A model generated the notes under the pieces. It made no database searches, was not told the DNA's origin, and was given only the letters and a program-made list of their open reading frames with translations. Shown here piece after piece: positions 44,690 to 58,400 of a stretch of 64,000 nt of DNA. The translations under genes and the position numbers were made by a program. Positions within the stretch are counted from its first letter, which is position 1. Each line of letters begins with the position of its first letter. This DNA comes from Symbiodinium natans (taxonomy: Eukaryota; Sar; Dinophyceae; Suessiales; Symbiodiniaceae): the NCBI GenBank assembly GCA_905221605.1, contig CAJNDS010001335.1, positions 376,001-440,000 of the forward strand, in the 5' to 3' direction.

Positions 44690-44850
44690 GTTTAGGGTTT
44701 AGGGTTTAGGGTTTAGGGTTTAGGGTTTAGGGTTTAGGGTTTAGGGTTTAGGGTTTAGGGTTTAGGGTTTAGGGTTTAGGGTTTAGGGTTTAGGGTTTAG
44801 GGTCAGGGGTTTAGGGTTTAGGGCTTAGGGTATAGGGTTTCGGGTTTAGG
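44690..44850 (+). repeat. TTTAGGG array
   Basis: More than 20 units with few variants. Confidence 0.95.
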
Positions 44851-45130
44851 GTTTAGGGAACCCTTCGACCGCTGAACCTTAGGACCTAACTTAAGGGCTT
44901 TAGGGGCCCTGGGGGCCTTTCGGAGTTCAAGCTTGAACACAAGGGACGCTTTAGGGCTAAGGTTTAAGCTGTTGAAACTCGGGGTTACAGGCTGTCTAGG
45001 ATTCTGGTGTTTTAGGGTTTGAGTGCTTTGCAACAGCACTAGACTAGCAAGCGTTGCACAACAAAATGTCTACATTGGCCTTGCTCGCCCTTATCCCTGG
45101 CTGACTTAGACTCAGACCCTAGAGCCCCTG

Positions 45131-45268
45131 TACTACGAATGGCTTAAGAACCCCCCCCCCAAAAGAAAAAAATAAAACAAATAAATAAAAACATCTTCCT
45201 TATACGGGTAATACAGGGACTATTTATATTTTCTAGTTGTTGGGGGTTCTTAAGCAAATAGTAGTGTA
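45131..45268. mobile_element. MITE family E, 3' of AIDA stop
   Basis: TACTACGAATGGCTTAAGAA to GGTTCTTAAGCAAATAGTAG. Confidence 0.85.
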
Positions 45269-45295
45269 GGCTTAAAGCCCGAGAGGACGCCCTTG

Positions 45296-45338
45296 TCAGA
45301 AGTTGCTGATGAAGGTGGCGAACAAGTGCAGGTAGAGC
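45296..45338 (-). CDS. AIDA homologue, terminal exon with stop
   Basis: Acceptor ATCGCCAG, reads [13 protein letters not shown] and TGA (45298-45296). The family ends with the same PLYLHLH strand and a few residues. A MITE of family E (45131-45268) begins about 30 bp beyond the stop. Confidence 0.92.
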
Positions 45339-46425
45339 CTGGCGATTGGAAAACGATGGTTTTCGGCTTTAAGAATTAAAACTTACACGAGCCCTACCCT
45401 AAACCCTAAGCCCTATGCCCTAAGCCCTAAAACCCTAAACACTAAAGATCCCAGAAACCTAACAAAAACCTGCGCCACAATTAAGCCCTACAAATACTCG
45501 AGCACTTTATGTGCCCTTGCGAAACCTAAAAGCTCAACAGCAACAAGACAACCTCACCCCCCAAACAAACCCTAAACCCTAAACCCTAAACCCTAAACCC
45601 TAAACCCCAAACCCCAAACCCTAAACCCTAAACCCTAAACCCTAACCCTAAACCCTAAACCCTAAAAAGTCCTAAATCAAGCTGAAAAAGCATGGCCGGG
45701 TCGCGGCTTCTCTGAGTGGAGGTTTAGCTTCTTCTTCCTGGGATGGAAGCTTGATGGAAAAAGGTTCAGGGCTTCTTGCGCCTTAGGGTTTTCGGTTTAG
45801 GGCTTCTTGTCCTGGGGCTCATCCGCTGGTTTGGCTTGGGTAATTGCGCTTCTTCTTCGTGGGTTTAGGGTTGTTCGGAGGGCTTAGGATATTTAGGGTC
45901 ATGGTATCAAGCTATGGAGATTTAAGGGACAGACAGACACAGAAAGAAGGATAGACACACAGACAGACAGACACAGAGACAAACACAGAGACAGACACAG
46001 AGACAGACACACAGACAGACACAGAGACAGACACACAGGCAGACCCACCGACAGACACACAGACAGACACACAGACAGACACACAGACAGACACACAGAC
46101 AGACAAACAGACAGACACACAGACAGAGACACAGAAAGACACACGGCCAGAGACACAGACAGAGACACAGAGACAGACACAAAGACAGACAGACACAGAG
46201 ACAGACAGAGACACAGACACACAGACACACAGACACACAGACACACAGACACACAGACACACAGACACCCAGACACACAGACACACAGACACACAGACAC
46301 ACCGACACACCGACACACCGACACACCGACACACCGACACACCGACACACCGACACACCGAGACACCGACACACCGAGACACCGACACACCGAGACACCG
46401 ACACACCGAGACACCGACACACCGA

Positions 46426-46463
<38 letters not shown>

Positions 46464-49400
46464 AGAGAGAGAGAGAGAGCGAGAGGTCGGCATGGACTCT
46501 TGTGCTCTTCTATATGGGTTTAGGGTTACGGTTTAGGGTTTAGGGTTTAGGGTTTAGGGTTTAGGGTTTAGGGTTTAGTTCAGGGTTCAGGGTTCAGGGT
46601 TCAGGGTTCAAGGTTTAGGGTTTAGGGTTTAGGGTTGAGGGTTTAGGGTTTAGGGTTTAAGGTTTAGGGTCTGAGCAAGCGGCTTCAGATCCGTGGGCTT
46701 GTGGTAGATCTCCAGGACTATCTCCTTCAGTGGTTGGGATGCATCGTTTGCAGGCCGTGAGGGTCGGTTGGAACCGTTTCGGCCCCCTTGGGTTTAGGGT
46801 GTAGGGTTTAGGGTTCAGCTAGTATGCAGAAGGTGTTTTTTCCTTAGGGTTCGGCCTTAGAGAAACCCGCTTGCTCAATAAAATCGTGAAAAGGGCCCTG
46901 CTCAAAATAAAGAAAAATGAACAAATGCTCTTTGCAAACTCACTTCTTTTCAAGGTTCATTTGCATTTATAGCTTTTTTGTCCCTAAAGCCTTACCCATA
47001 TAGCCCTAAACTCGCATAGCCTTTACAAGTTTAGGATTTATTCGGGTTTAGGGTTTAGGGTTAAGTAGGGTTCCAAAAGCCTAAACCCTAAACTCTGTAG
47101 TTTTAGTGGGAACCCTAAACCCTAAACCCTAAACCCTAAACCCGGTACAACGTCTACGTGATGCTCAGCTCCTCGTCCCGTTTGAGCTCTGCCAACTCCA
47201 TGAAGGCCCAACACCTCCACGACCAGAGGGGTTTAGGGTTTTAGGGTTTAGGGTTTAGGGTTTAGGGTTTGGGGTTTGGGGTTTAGGGTTTGGGGCTGTT
47301 GAGGGTTTAGGGTTTAGGGTTTAGAGTTGAGGGGGTTCAGGGTACTTCCAGCCTACCTGGTACTTAGATGACGTAGAAATGGGCTTTCTTGGATGTTTCC
47401 AAAATCAGGGTTTTAGGGTTTAGGCGTCAGGGCTTAGCCACACACAAAACAAAGACCCAAACCCTGCAGCAGGGTACCCCTAAACCCTGAACCCTTATCC
47501 AAACAAACACTTCCAAGTACAGCGTGGCGCGAGCCTCAGACGACCCTACGAAACGGGGTTCTTGGGGCTTTGAGGGCTTAGGTTCCTAAAACCCTCAACC
47601 CTCAACCCTAAACCCCAAACCCCAGGCCCTAAACCACAGGGCTCAAGGGAACTGAACATCCGAAACCGTAGGTCTAAAGGGACCTGAAAGTCTGAAACTT
47701 GCAGAGTTCTTGGGAGGATTCCGGGCTCCGTGGCCCTAAACCCTAAGCCCTAAACCCTAAACCCTAACCCTAAACCCTAAACCCTAAACCCTAAACCCGA
47801 AACCCTAAACCCTAAACCCTAACCCTAAGCCCTAAACCGAACCCTGCCTTGTGGAGATCTTCTTCTTCTTAGGCTTGTAGTGCTTGAACTCGAAGAAGAT
47901 CGCAGATCCCCTGGGAAGGTTTGGTTCTCAGGGCTATCGCATTCTGGTTAAGTAATACTTTAAGAGTGCTCAGCTTGGCTGGAGAAAATGAAAGTCTTTG
48001 AGCAGGCTTTTGGGAAGCAGACGCGCTGCATGCCGCAAAAGGGTAGCACCCCTCAAAACAGGGCCGAGGTCACTGGAATTTTCCCGCACCTTCCCTAAGC
48101 CGACAACCTCAACCGCTTGTCACCGCTGGTTGTCTCCCCCTTGTTGTGTTTGCTCTTCCTTGCAGGAAGCGCAAGAAAAAGCAGGTCGCTTGAACATCAA
48201 GGATGCGAGGTTAGGTTATCAGTTGCAAGTACATTATCTCATCGAAGTCACTTCCGACGATACCTAGAGAAGAAAGGCGGGCCCGCCGTGCCCTGTAAGA
48301 TTTTGCACGTCCTCCCCTTCCAGACAGAAGGAAAGGTTGCTCTTTGACACCATGAGGAGCTGAGGGAATTCCGATGACCTCACCTTTCCCATCATTTGGG
48401 GGACAACGCTTTAAACTTCTCGGGCTCCTACGTCACCTTGTTTCTTGTGATGCAGGGTTTACAGCAGAGCGGAGGCAAAATCGGCGAAACAGCACCCTAA
48501 ACCCCAAACCCCAAACCCTAAACCCTAAACCCGAAACACTACATCCTAAACGCGAGGGTGGTCTACACCAAGCAATCTTTCTTTCGTTGCCCAGGCGGCT
48601 CCTCGCTCAGATTAACTAAAGAAATCGAGCGATGGTACCCTTCTTGGTTCAAAGGGGCTTACAAGGGAACCTAACCCGGTAGCCTAACCCCAACAAGGGG
48701 GCCCACTCCGGTTCCTAGCTACCCTGAACCCTATGCCCGCACAAAAAGGAAACAACTAAGGGCCTACTCTGGACCCTGGTTGACTAGGTTTAGGATGTTT
48801 ATAGGGCTTAGGGCTCAGAGGGCTCATGCGACCTTTCACACCACCAAGCTCTGGCGATTCTTTGTTTTTGGGTAAGTGTGGGTGAGGGGGGGGGGGGGGG
48901 GAGCCACCCTTAAACCCTAAACCCTAAACCCTATAAACCCTAAACCCTAAGCCCGAAGCCCTAAGCCCTGAACCCACAGCTGGCCAAGGTCGCAACGATC
49001 GCTCCATGTCTTCGTACGAGACATTCAGGTACACCTGCGCTTCAGTGCGGGACTCGAGGTCCCATGGTGCAACTTTTCAGGGTTTAGGGCTAGGGTTTAG
49101 GGTGTAGGGCTTAGGGCTTAGGGCTTAGGGTTTAGGATGTAGGGTTTCGGCTGGACGAGCTGGGGGCTTAGGGGTTTAGGTTTTGGCAACTTGAAAACCC
49201 TAACCCCCGCCCCCTCCCACTGCAACCGAAAAGCTGTACCCAAAGCACGGTATATGTCAGGAAGCGTACCCAAAACCCTAGACCCTGATGGGCCCTTATT
49301 CCTGCTCCGTTTTGGTTTAAAGGGGTTTATCAGGCAACCTTAACTCTAAAATAAGGGAATAAGGGCCTACTCTGGGTCCTGGAATAATTCTTCTTTTATA

Positions 49401-52400
49401 CTTCGTAAAACAAGATGCTCCCGCCCAGCAACCTACCCTTTCCTCTTCCACCTAGCCCTAAACCCTACTATTGCTTAAGAACCCCCCGAAATAGAAAAGT
49501 TCCTTCCCTATCAGGGTATAAAATAAAGATTATTTTCTTATACTTTGGGTTTTTTTTAAGCAATTAGCAGTAAAGCCGCAGAGCTCTTCACCTCCAATTC
49601 GTAGTAAAGCCACAGAGCTCTTCACTTCCACACTCCAGGTCGGGCCTGCTGGTTGAAGATGACGTGCGTCGCCCGCCTTTCTGAAGAGAAGTTCCTTGAG
49701 CCGTCGGCGGGCCACAAGCAGCAGCTTTGAACCAAGCAACGCAAGGAGAGACCAACACCAGTCGACCCTAATCTCAGTGGGCATTCTAGGCTGAAGGTTT
49801 ACTAGTTAGTTCATGGTTGGGATAGTACTAAAAAAAAGATGTTATATTCCTTATTGGGTTCAAGTACCCTTACAAATGTAAAATGTTACCCAACTATGAC
49901 AAAGTCTAAGGTTTCCCCTGATACTAAAATAATATTTAAAAGTAGGGTGGGGTTTAGTATTTGGGGGGAGGGGATCAACAACCCCCCCTCAAAAAAAAAC
50001 AAAAAGTGAAAACATTCTGCCTTCTAGGTGTAAGCAATAAGCTTATAGGTGCAATCTAGAGGTTATTATTATTATTATTTTTTTTTTTTTTTTTTTTTTT
50101 TGGGGGGGGGGGGGGGCTCTTAAGCAAACAGAAGCAATGCATCTGCAATCGCTGCCGAGAGGGCGTGTCTCTCGAGTCCAGGATGTTGGCCCGGGCGTCT
50201 GCCACCAGGACAGTCATGAACGGGTCGATGTAGTCCTCCAGACCGCATTTATCATGGGTTCCCCTACTACCCCACCCCGTCTATACTACCCGCCCCCCAG
50301 GTTCCCCCCATAACTACGGCTGTTTATGGAGAAATAAGACTAATTATGGTTATTTCAGGGGGGAAGCTCCGGACAGCATTGAAGTGCCTCGCTTTCACCG
50401 ACGACATCTTTATAGGATCCAGATGGAAAGCAAAAGCTAGTCCGAAAGAGCAGAGTTCATGTGTGTATATAAATATATATGTACATGTGTCTGTGCTACA
50501 TACCTTTGGATATCTCCTCCTGAACAACAGAAAAGCCCTGAACAAAAAATAAAGCGAAACCTTCAGTCCTAAACCCTAAACCCTAAACCCTAAACCCTAA
50601 ACCCTAAACCCTAAACCCTAAACCCTAAACCCTAAACCCTAAACCCCAAACCCTAAACCCTAAGCCCTGAACCTAAACCCTGAACCCTAAACCCTAAACC
50701 AGGCCTGGGCGTCCTTCAAACCGATTTTTTCGATCCGGAAGCACCTCACAAGAAGCCAAGAAGCCCTGCAGATAGCTCTGGGAGGCTCTAAATAAGGGTG
50801 TTAGGGGTTTAGGGTTTAGGGTTTGGGGTCTAGGGTTTAGGGTGTGGGGTTTGGGGTTCAGGGTTTAGGTCATGGTCCCTTAGTACGGCCCCATTTGGGG
50901 CCCCTTACATACCCCTTATGTAGCCTATAAAACGGCAAGGCCCATACTTCAGAACCCTTTGAAGAAGGTAAGGAACCATATTAAGGGACCATATCACTAC
51001 CCTTAGAATAGCCCGACCATTCCTGAGAGGGGATTGGGGGTTGGGTGTAGGGTTTTCCTGTAAACCCTCGGCTTTGTTTCTTGCTTGCTGGTGTATGAAG
51101 GGACCCGGAAGCCAAGAAGGGTCATAACACATGGTACTAGTAGCCGAGACCCAAGAGTATCCTAGGAATGAAAAGGGCGCCCTTCTTGGTTTTCAGGGGC
51201 TCACAAGGGAACCAAGACACTTACAAAGAGGGAACAAGGGCATACTCTGGGTCCCAGCAGCTTTTCAGAGCTTAGGAGCTGTTGAGACTGGAGGCTTGTT
51301 TAGGGGTACTGCTTGCAGGGGAGGGGGGGGGGGGGGGGGGGGGGGGGCTTAAGGGCTCTGGCGGTCCAACTGCTTCATATGACAATTTGTTCTTATATAT
51401 ATATATATATATATGCATATATATATATATATATATATATAAACATGTTGATCGTTCTATTTCTGTTTTGTTGTGAAATATCGTTAATACTAATTAAGTT
51501 GGGGAGGGGGGGGGGGTTCAGGAGGGGTTGAGGCTTTTCGGTTTGAGGTTGCTGGTTTCCTGAGCTTTAGGTGTAACAGTAACAGTCAGGTAGTCGTGAT
51601 GGAACTCTGAGGGCTGCGCACCACTGTCCCTCGAACGGTTCGGAGTACTGCCTTGCGCGGAGGAGTTAGCGTCTAGAGCTTCCAGGGCCCAGGTTCCAAA
51701 GGCTTGTAGCCCAAAACCCCAATAATCAGGGCCTTGCAGGCCGCCATAACAAAATAGAGACCTGAATAGAGCTGTTGAAGTGTGTAGGGCTTGTAAGGTC
51801 CCTAAACCCTAAACCCGAAACCCTAAACCCTAAACCCGAAACCCTAAACGTGTACGTAGGGTGTCACCCTAAACCGCTGAATTAGAGGCGATGAGGCTTC
51901 TTTAGGCTATGGCCACAGGGTCCACACTCCGCAGTCCCTCTGTAGCTGGTGATGAGCTGGGGGTCGTCGTTTAGGGTTTAGGGTTTAGGGTTTAGGGTTT
52001 TGGGTTTAGGGTTTAGGGTTTAGTGTTCAGGGTTTAGAAGTTTAGGGGTAAATGGGTTTTTGTGGGTGTTCAGGATTTGGCTTTCAACCTACACTCCAAA
52101 CCCACCCAGACCCCTCGGAAGGATTGTACTGTGCAGATGCAGACGGGGCGGCTTTGAAAGACAAAGCTGCGCATCTCGACAGCCCCACGTTCCTGGACCC
52201 TGCGCGCCCTCCGGCTGCAAAGACACAAGCAACACCCTAACCCTAAACCCTAAACCCTAAACCTCTAAACCCTAAACTGGTTCTTCAGGCTGAGCGGATA
52301 GCTGCTAGGGTATATTCGCCCCAGAGATACCCACGTCAATACACCTTAAACCGTAGCCTGGCAACGAAACCCCCTGCCGGAACTCACTCCCCAACTCCTG

Positions 52401-55400
52401 CTCAGGACCCTAAACCCTAAACCCGAAACCCTAAACCCGAAACCCTAAACCCTAAACCCTAGACCCTGAACCCAGAACCCTAAACCCCCTTCCATCGGGC
52501 CTGTCTCTGGTGCCAGTCAGTTTCTCCCTCCTCCTGGTGCTTGCTGACAGGGTGACAACCCTAAACTACCACTTGCTTCAGAGGGTGCTGGTTTAGGGCC
52601 TTTACTGTTTAGAGCTTTACTACTACTAAGTACTAATTATTGCTCAAGAGCCGCCCAAAAAATGAACCCTAACAATCCCTGTGTTGCCCTTCTCAGGAAG
52701 AATATGTTTTCTTTTTGCGTGGGGTTCATAAGGATTTAGTGAAAATAAACGCCTAATTAAACAGAAAGCCCTGGGCCAAAACCCTCGACTTCCCACCGTC
52801 ATTGAATGTACCCCCAACCAAAATGTACCCCCAACCACACCCTAGAACCGCCCACGAGCCCTAAACCCTAAACCTTAAACCCTACCTACAAACCCCAGGC
52901 CCTACACCCTCTTGGTAGCCAGCAACCATATTCCAACAAGGGCACCCCTTTTTTGGGGGTTGGTTGCTTTGTGTAAGGGAACCCGGAATCAACAACAACA
53001 AAGGGTAAAGGGCACCACTGGGCTGCAAAGCCCTAAAACAGCGACAATAGACCCAGTAAGAGCCGCACCTAAACCCTCATAGGCCCAATTGCCCATCCTG
53101 CTCCGGGGCATCTCACTTGTACTACGCAAACCCTAAACCCATGCAGTTTAGGGCCTGAGAGTTTAGGGGTTTTGGGACAATGCAACCCCCCCCCCCCCCC
53201 CCTAAAGAGATTCAGATTCAGGGTTAAGAAAGACGAAACAAAGTCAACTTACCCCGCCTCGCCATCTGCACAGATGATCTCGCCTTCTGTACCTGACATG
53301 GCTGCAGCCACAGCAGCCTAGAACCCGGAAGCAAACCCTAAACCCTAAACCCTAAACCAAAAAGCCCTGAACCCTGAGCCCCCAGAGCCCCCAATCCTTC
53401 AAACCTGTGGCTGGCGTTTCTTCTTCTCTCCAGCTCTAAGGGCATCTACATAGTCCAGGGCTTAGTATGCCCCCGAAAAAAGGGGTACCCCGTAACCCCT
53501 CAACCTCACAAACCCCACCCGCCGCTGAACCTTAAAGCCCCCTAGGCCCCTAAACCCTAAACCCTAAACCCTAAACCCTAAACCCGAAACCCTAAACCCT
53601 AAACCATAAACCCTAAACCCCAAACCCGAAACCCAGAACCCTAAACCCCCTTCCATCGAGCCTGTCTCTGGTGCCAGTCAGAACCCTAAACCCCTAAACC
53701 CTTAACCCCTAAACCCCTAAACCCTAAGGCCTCTTAAGACCCCCAAGCCCCAATCTGAAGAAAGAGCCCCCCTAAACCCTCTAAAACCTGAAATGCATCA
53801 AGGGCTCTTGGCTTGATCATGGAGGCGGCAAACTGGTATTTGCTTGCCTTGGCTTCAGGAGGCTGCGCAGGAGGCTCAGGGTTAAGGGTCAAGGGTTGGG
53901 GTTTGGGGTTTGGGGTTTTGGGTTTGGGGTTTAGGGTGTGGGGTTTAGGGTTTAGGGTTTAGAGTTTAGGGTTTAGGGTTTAGGGTTTCGGGGGGCTCAG
54001 GGCGGTTCCTCTAAGCCCGAATCTGCTACGCAGGAATTAGGTCAACGCCCAGGCGCGTCGACGGGGAAGACGTCCGGCTCTGCACCGGTGAAGAGCGCCT
54101 TTTAAGGGGTATAAGGAGAGTTTAGGGTTTAGGGTTTAGGGTTTAGCGTTTAGGGTTTAGGGTTTAGGGTTTAGGGTTAGGCGCATAAGAAGGGCCCGCT
54201 AGAAGGGACCCTTAAGTTTATTCCCCTAGATAACCCCTATGTATACCTTGTATCGTGCCGATAATATACCAAGTAGTAGCACCTAGAGAACCCCTAAACC
54301 CTAGACCCTAGACCCTAAACCCTAAACCCTAAACCCCTAAACCCTAAACCCTAAACCCTAAACCCTAAACCCTAAACCCTAAACCCTAAACCCTACACGT
54401 CCCTAATTCAAAGCGTCCCTCGTTGAGTCCATTGAAGCTTGTGAGGGGGAAGCGCTTATGGATTGCCTATGACGGCACGGGAGGGGCCCTAAACCCTAAC
54501 CCCTCAAAACCCTAAGCCCTAGACTCAGCAAAGCCGTCGCCGAAACCCTAAACCCTAAACTCTCAACCCTAAACCCTAAACCCTAAGCCCCAAACCCCAA
54601 ACCCTAAACCCTCAACCCTGACCTAAACCCTAAACCCCAAAAAGAAGCCCTTTGCTTCGGGTCCTAAAGCTGTCAGAAGATCTTCGCGAAGCTTAGAACC
54701 CCAAATCCCTCAACTCATCGCTGAAGCCACAAAACCCTCAGCCCCGAAATCCTAGTTTAGGGTTTAGGGTTTAGGGTTTAGGGTTTAGGGTTTAGGGTTT
54801 AGGGTTTAGGGTTTAGGGTTTAGGGTGTTAAGGGACGGAATAGGTGCTAATTGCGTTTCCTTATGGTCCCATAAAACCCTACTACAATAACCACCCGAAA
54901 CCCTATTCTATAGTAACCGAAGCCCTCAAGTAAATGCCCTAAAGCGCCAAACAAGCCGTAATAATCGAAAACAACTCAAGCCCTAAGCCCTAAACCCTAC
55001 ACCCTAAACCCTAAACCCTGAACCATAAACAAACAAAAGAGCTGATGAGTCGAGCCACCTCGAAGACGGGTCCCAGGCTCTTCATGTCTGTCACCGTGAT
55101 GTTGTCTTGTAGTGAGCGCAGGGCAACGGCCTGGGGCTCTTACGGTTTTTGGGGTCTAGGTGGAACCCTGGACCCCTAAGCCCTAAACCCTAAACCCTAA
55201 ACCCTAAACCCTGAACCCTAAACCCTGAACCCTGAAACTTAAACCCTAAACCCTAAACCCTAAACCCTAAACCCTAAACCCTAAACCCTGTGAGGGTCAG
55301 GTGCGGTGACCAAGGCAATCAGGGAGTCTTGGGATATGTGCGAAGATAGGGGTACCGTTTGACGCATGCCAAAAAAAACATCATCCTTACCCTCGGAACC

Positions 55401-58400
55401 GCGAAATGGGCACCCTATTGCCTGGAAAATGATTTCTTGGCTGCACTTAGGAGGGTAGTAAAAAATCAAACTTTTAGCTGCCTTATTAAGAAACCCAATA
55501 AACCCAAAAAAGCTAAAGATCTAAGGTTACAGTTAAAGCACCACAAAGATTTGGGGTTTTGCGAGCTCGGGCTTAGGGTTTTAGAAAAACGTGCCGAGAC
55601 CCCTTGGAAGAGTCACTTGTCAGCTCTTAAACTTAAGCTCGAAAAAACCAATCCCTAACAACTCAACAGCCTATGAACCCTTATCTCTGCAGACATCTTA
55701 CACAGTCCATTCCCAGTTAGACGCGTGGACCGCCGAACCCATTCCCCACAGCCGTGACCCTTATTTTTCGGCTTCCATTCCCTGAAACCTGAACCCTCAA
55801 CCAAAACCCTAAACCCTAACCCCTGAACACTCACTCTAAACCCCCTGAATCTCGGGCCCCCCGACCCGTGCACCCAAGCAGAGGGCCAGGCGGTGCATCG
55901 TGTCCTCGAGGGTCAAGAAGGCAGAGGGTTTACGGCAGGGCTGCTTTGAAGTTCGGGCATGGGGAATTGCGGTTGGAGGCCTAAGCCCTTGCAGCCACAC
56001 ACTTGACCCATGAGTTGGGACGCTCCCCCTCTTTCTAACAGCCCCTAATACGGATTGTGATGGGGGGGGGGGGGTACCATAATCCCTAAGGGCCCTACTA
56101 AGGACTGTTAGTATAAGATGGAACATCCCAACCCACGTGTAAGCTAGGAAGGAAAAGAAAGTACCCTTTCAGGATAACACGGACCTTGTAAGGGAACCTG
56201 AGCCCGAAAGAAAGGGACAAAGAACCTACTCTGGCTGGGTCCTAGTACAACATGGCTCGGTGGAAACCTAACCCTCCGAGCCAGCCGAACCTTAGCACTG
56301 GACTTCCTGAAACCCTAAACCCTAAACCCTAAACCCTAAACCCTAAACCAACCGTAACCTCAAACTCTGAAACCCCAGAGCCCCCAAACATCCCATCCCT
56401 AAATAAAAACCCTAAAATCCTGAAAGATGAGCCCCCTGGAACTCTAAAACCCTTAAACCCAAACGCCCTAAAACCCTAAAACCCTATATAAACCCCAAAA
56501 ACCCTACAATCTTGAAACCCTAAAACCCCAAAACCCCTGAAGCCCTAAACCCTACCCTTACACCCTAACTACCCTAAAACCCTAAACCCTAAACTCTTAA
56601 ACCCTAAACTCTTAAACTCTTAAACCCTAAACCCTAAACCCTAAACCCTAAACCCTATTCAGAGGGGACCGCGGAGTGCTCACCACAAGGGCAGCGCCCG
56701 CCTTCTCTTTGGATGTGATGAAGGGCAGCCCCTGCGGCAAAGGATTAGGATTTAGGGTTTAGGGTTTCGGGGTTTAGGGTTTCGGGTTTAGGGTTTAGGG
56801 TTTAGGGTTTAGGGTTTAGGGGGATCAGATCTCACCTCTAAGCCCTGGGAGGGTTTCGAGTCTATCGGGTTCATATAGGGTTCGGGGGTTTAGGTATAGG
56901 GTTTGGGTTTAGGGATTAGGGTTTAGGGTTTAGACCCTCAAGTAACAAATCTCCCAGCCTAAATGTCGAGATATTGTGGCGGGCTTCGTAGCTAAACTCT
57001 GAACCCTACACCCCAACCCTAAACCTTAAACTTTATTACGCCTTAAGCCTTAAGCCTGAATACACCTTGAACCCCAATCCCCAAACCCTAAACCCTAAAC
57101 CCTAAACCACAAATCCTAAATCCTAAACCCAAAACGCTAACCCTTAATGCTAATTAAACGTTACAAAAACTTTAAAACCCCTAAACCTGAAAAAAAAAAA
57201 AAAAACTTGAACCCTAAACCCTAAACCCTAAACCCTAAACCCTAAACCCTAAACCCTAAACCCTAAATGTCCAAGTCCGGCCTGCTTCGCGGCCACCTGT
57301 GCCGCCATAGACTCATAGTCCTCCTGGGCCTGCGCGGAGAACACGGGGGTTTGGAGGTTTAGGGGTTTCGGGTTTGGGGTTTAGGGTTTAGGGTTTAGGG
57401 TTTGGGGTTTAGGGTTTGGGGGTTGGGGGTTTAGGGGTTTCGGGTTTGGGGTTTAGGGTTTGGGGTTTAGGGGTTTAGGGGTTTAGGGTTTAGGGTTTGG
57501 AGTTTAGGGCTTGGGGGTTTAGGGTTTGGGGTTAGGGTTTGGGGTTTAGGGTTTGGGGTTTAGGGTTTGGGGTTTAGGGTTTGGGGTTGGGGGTTTGGGG
57601 TTTAGGTTTTGGGGTTTAGGGTTTAGGGTTTCGGGTTTGGGGTTTGGGGTTTGGGGTTTGGGGTTTAGGGTTTAGGGGTTTAGGGTCCAGGGTCTAGGGT
57701 TTAGGGTTTCGGGTTGAGGGTTTACTGTTTGGGGTTTGGGGTTTCGGGTTTGGGGCTTATAGAGTTTGCTGATAGGGATTAGTAATTTAGGGCTTCTAGT
57801 TCCGGGGCTTGGGGTTTCTGGCATGTGCGGCACGTAGTCAGCGAAGCGAGCGCTTCATAAGGCAGAAAGAAAGAAGGAACGGAAGAAAGAAAGAAAGAAA
57901 GGTTGTGTCGGGCTTCTAGGTTTCCTCTGGGGTTCCTAGGGTCTCCCTAGGGTCTCTCTAGCGTTCTTACAGGGTTCACAAACCCTCAACCCTAAACCCT
58001 AAACCCTACACCCTGAACCCTAAACCCTAAACCCTAAAACCTAAACCCTACACCCTAAACCCTAAACCCTAAACCCTAAACCCTAAACCCTAAACCCCAC
58101 ACCAAGGAGCCCCATTCTGAGCCCAGGAGCTCCTCGTCCGAAGAGGTTTAGGGTTTCAAGGGTTTTGGGGCTTTAGGGGTTTTAAGGGTTTAGGGTTTAA
58201 GGGTTTAGGGTTTAAGGTTTAAGGTTTAAGGTTTAGGGGTTTAAGGGTTTAAGGGTTTAGGGTTTTAGGGTTTAAGGGTTTAAGGGTTTTAGGGTTTAAG
58301 GGTTTAAGGGTTTTAGGGTTTAAGGGCTTTAGGGTTTAGGGTGACCCTGAACAGAGACAGAGAGACAACTCCAGACCCTGTAAATCCTATAGACCCTATA

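Noticed and set aside
45899-46493. Minus-strand ORFs of 178-193 residues rich in Val, Cys and Ser
   Set aside because: Translation of the ACACAGAC microsatellite; open in all three frames.
49530-49784. 84-residue minus ORF near AIDA exons
   Set aside because: Overlaps a family E MITE and a short local duplication (GCCGCAGAGCTCTTCAC type); no match to the AIDA region expected there.
55359-55658. 99-residue plus ORF
   Set aside because: Mostly dispersed repeat J, which has a second copy at 7606.
58098-58141. [14 protein letters not shown] as an AIDA exon
   Set aside because: The conserved D-S-W-G-Q segment is already provided at 59372-59425, and this piece does not fit the alignment.
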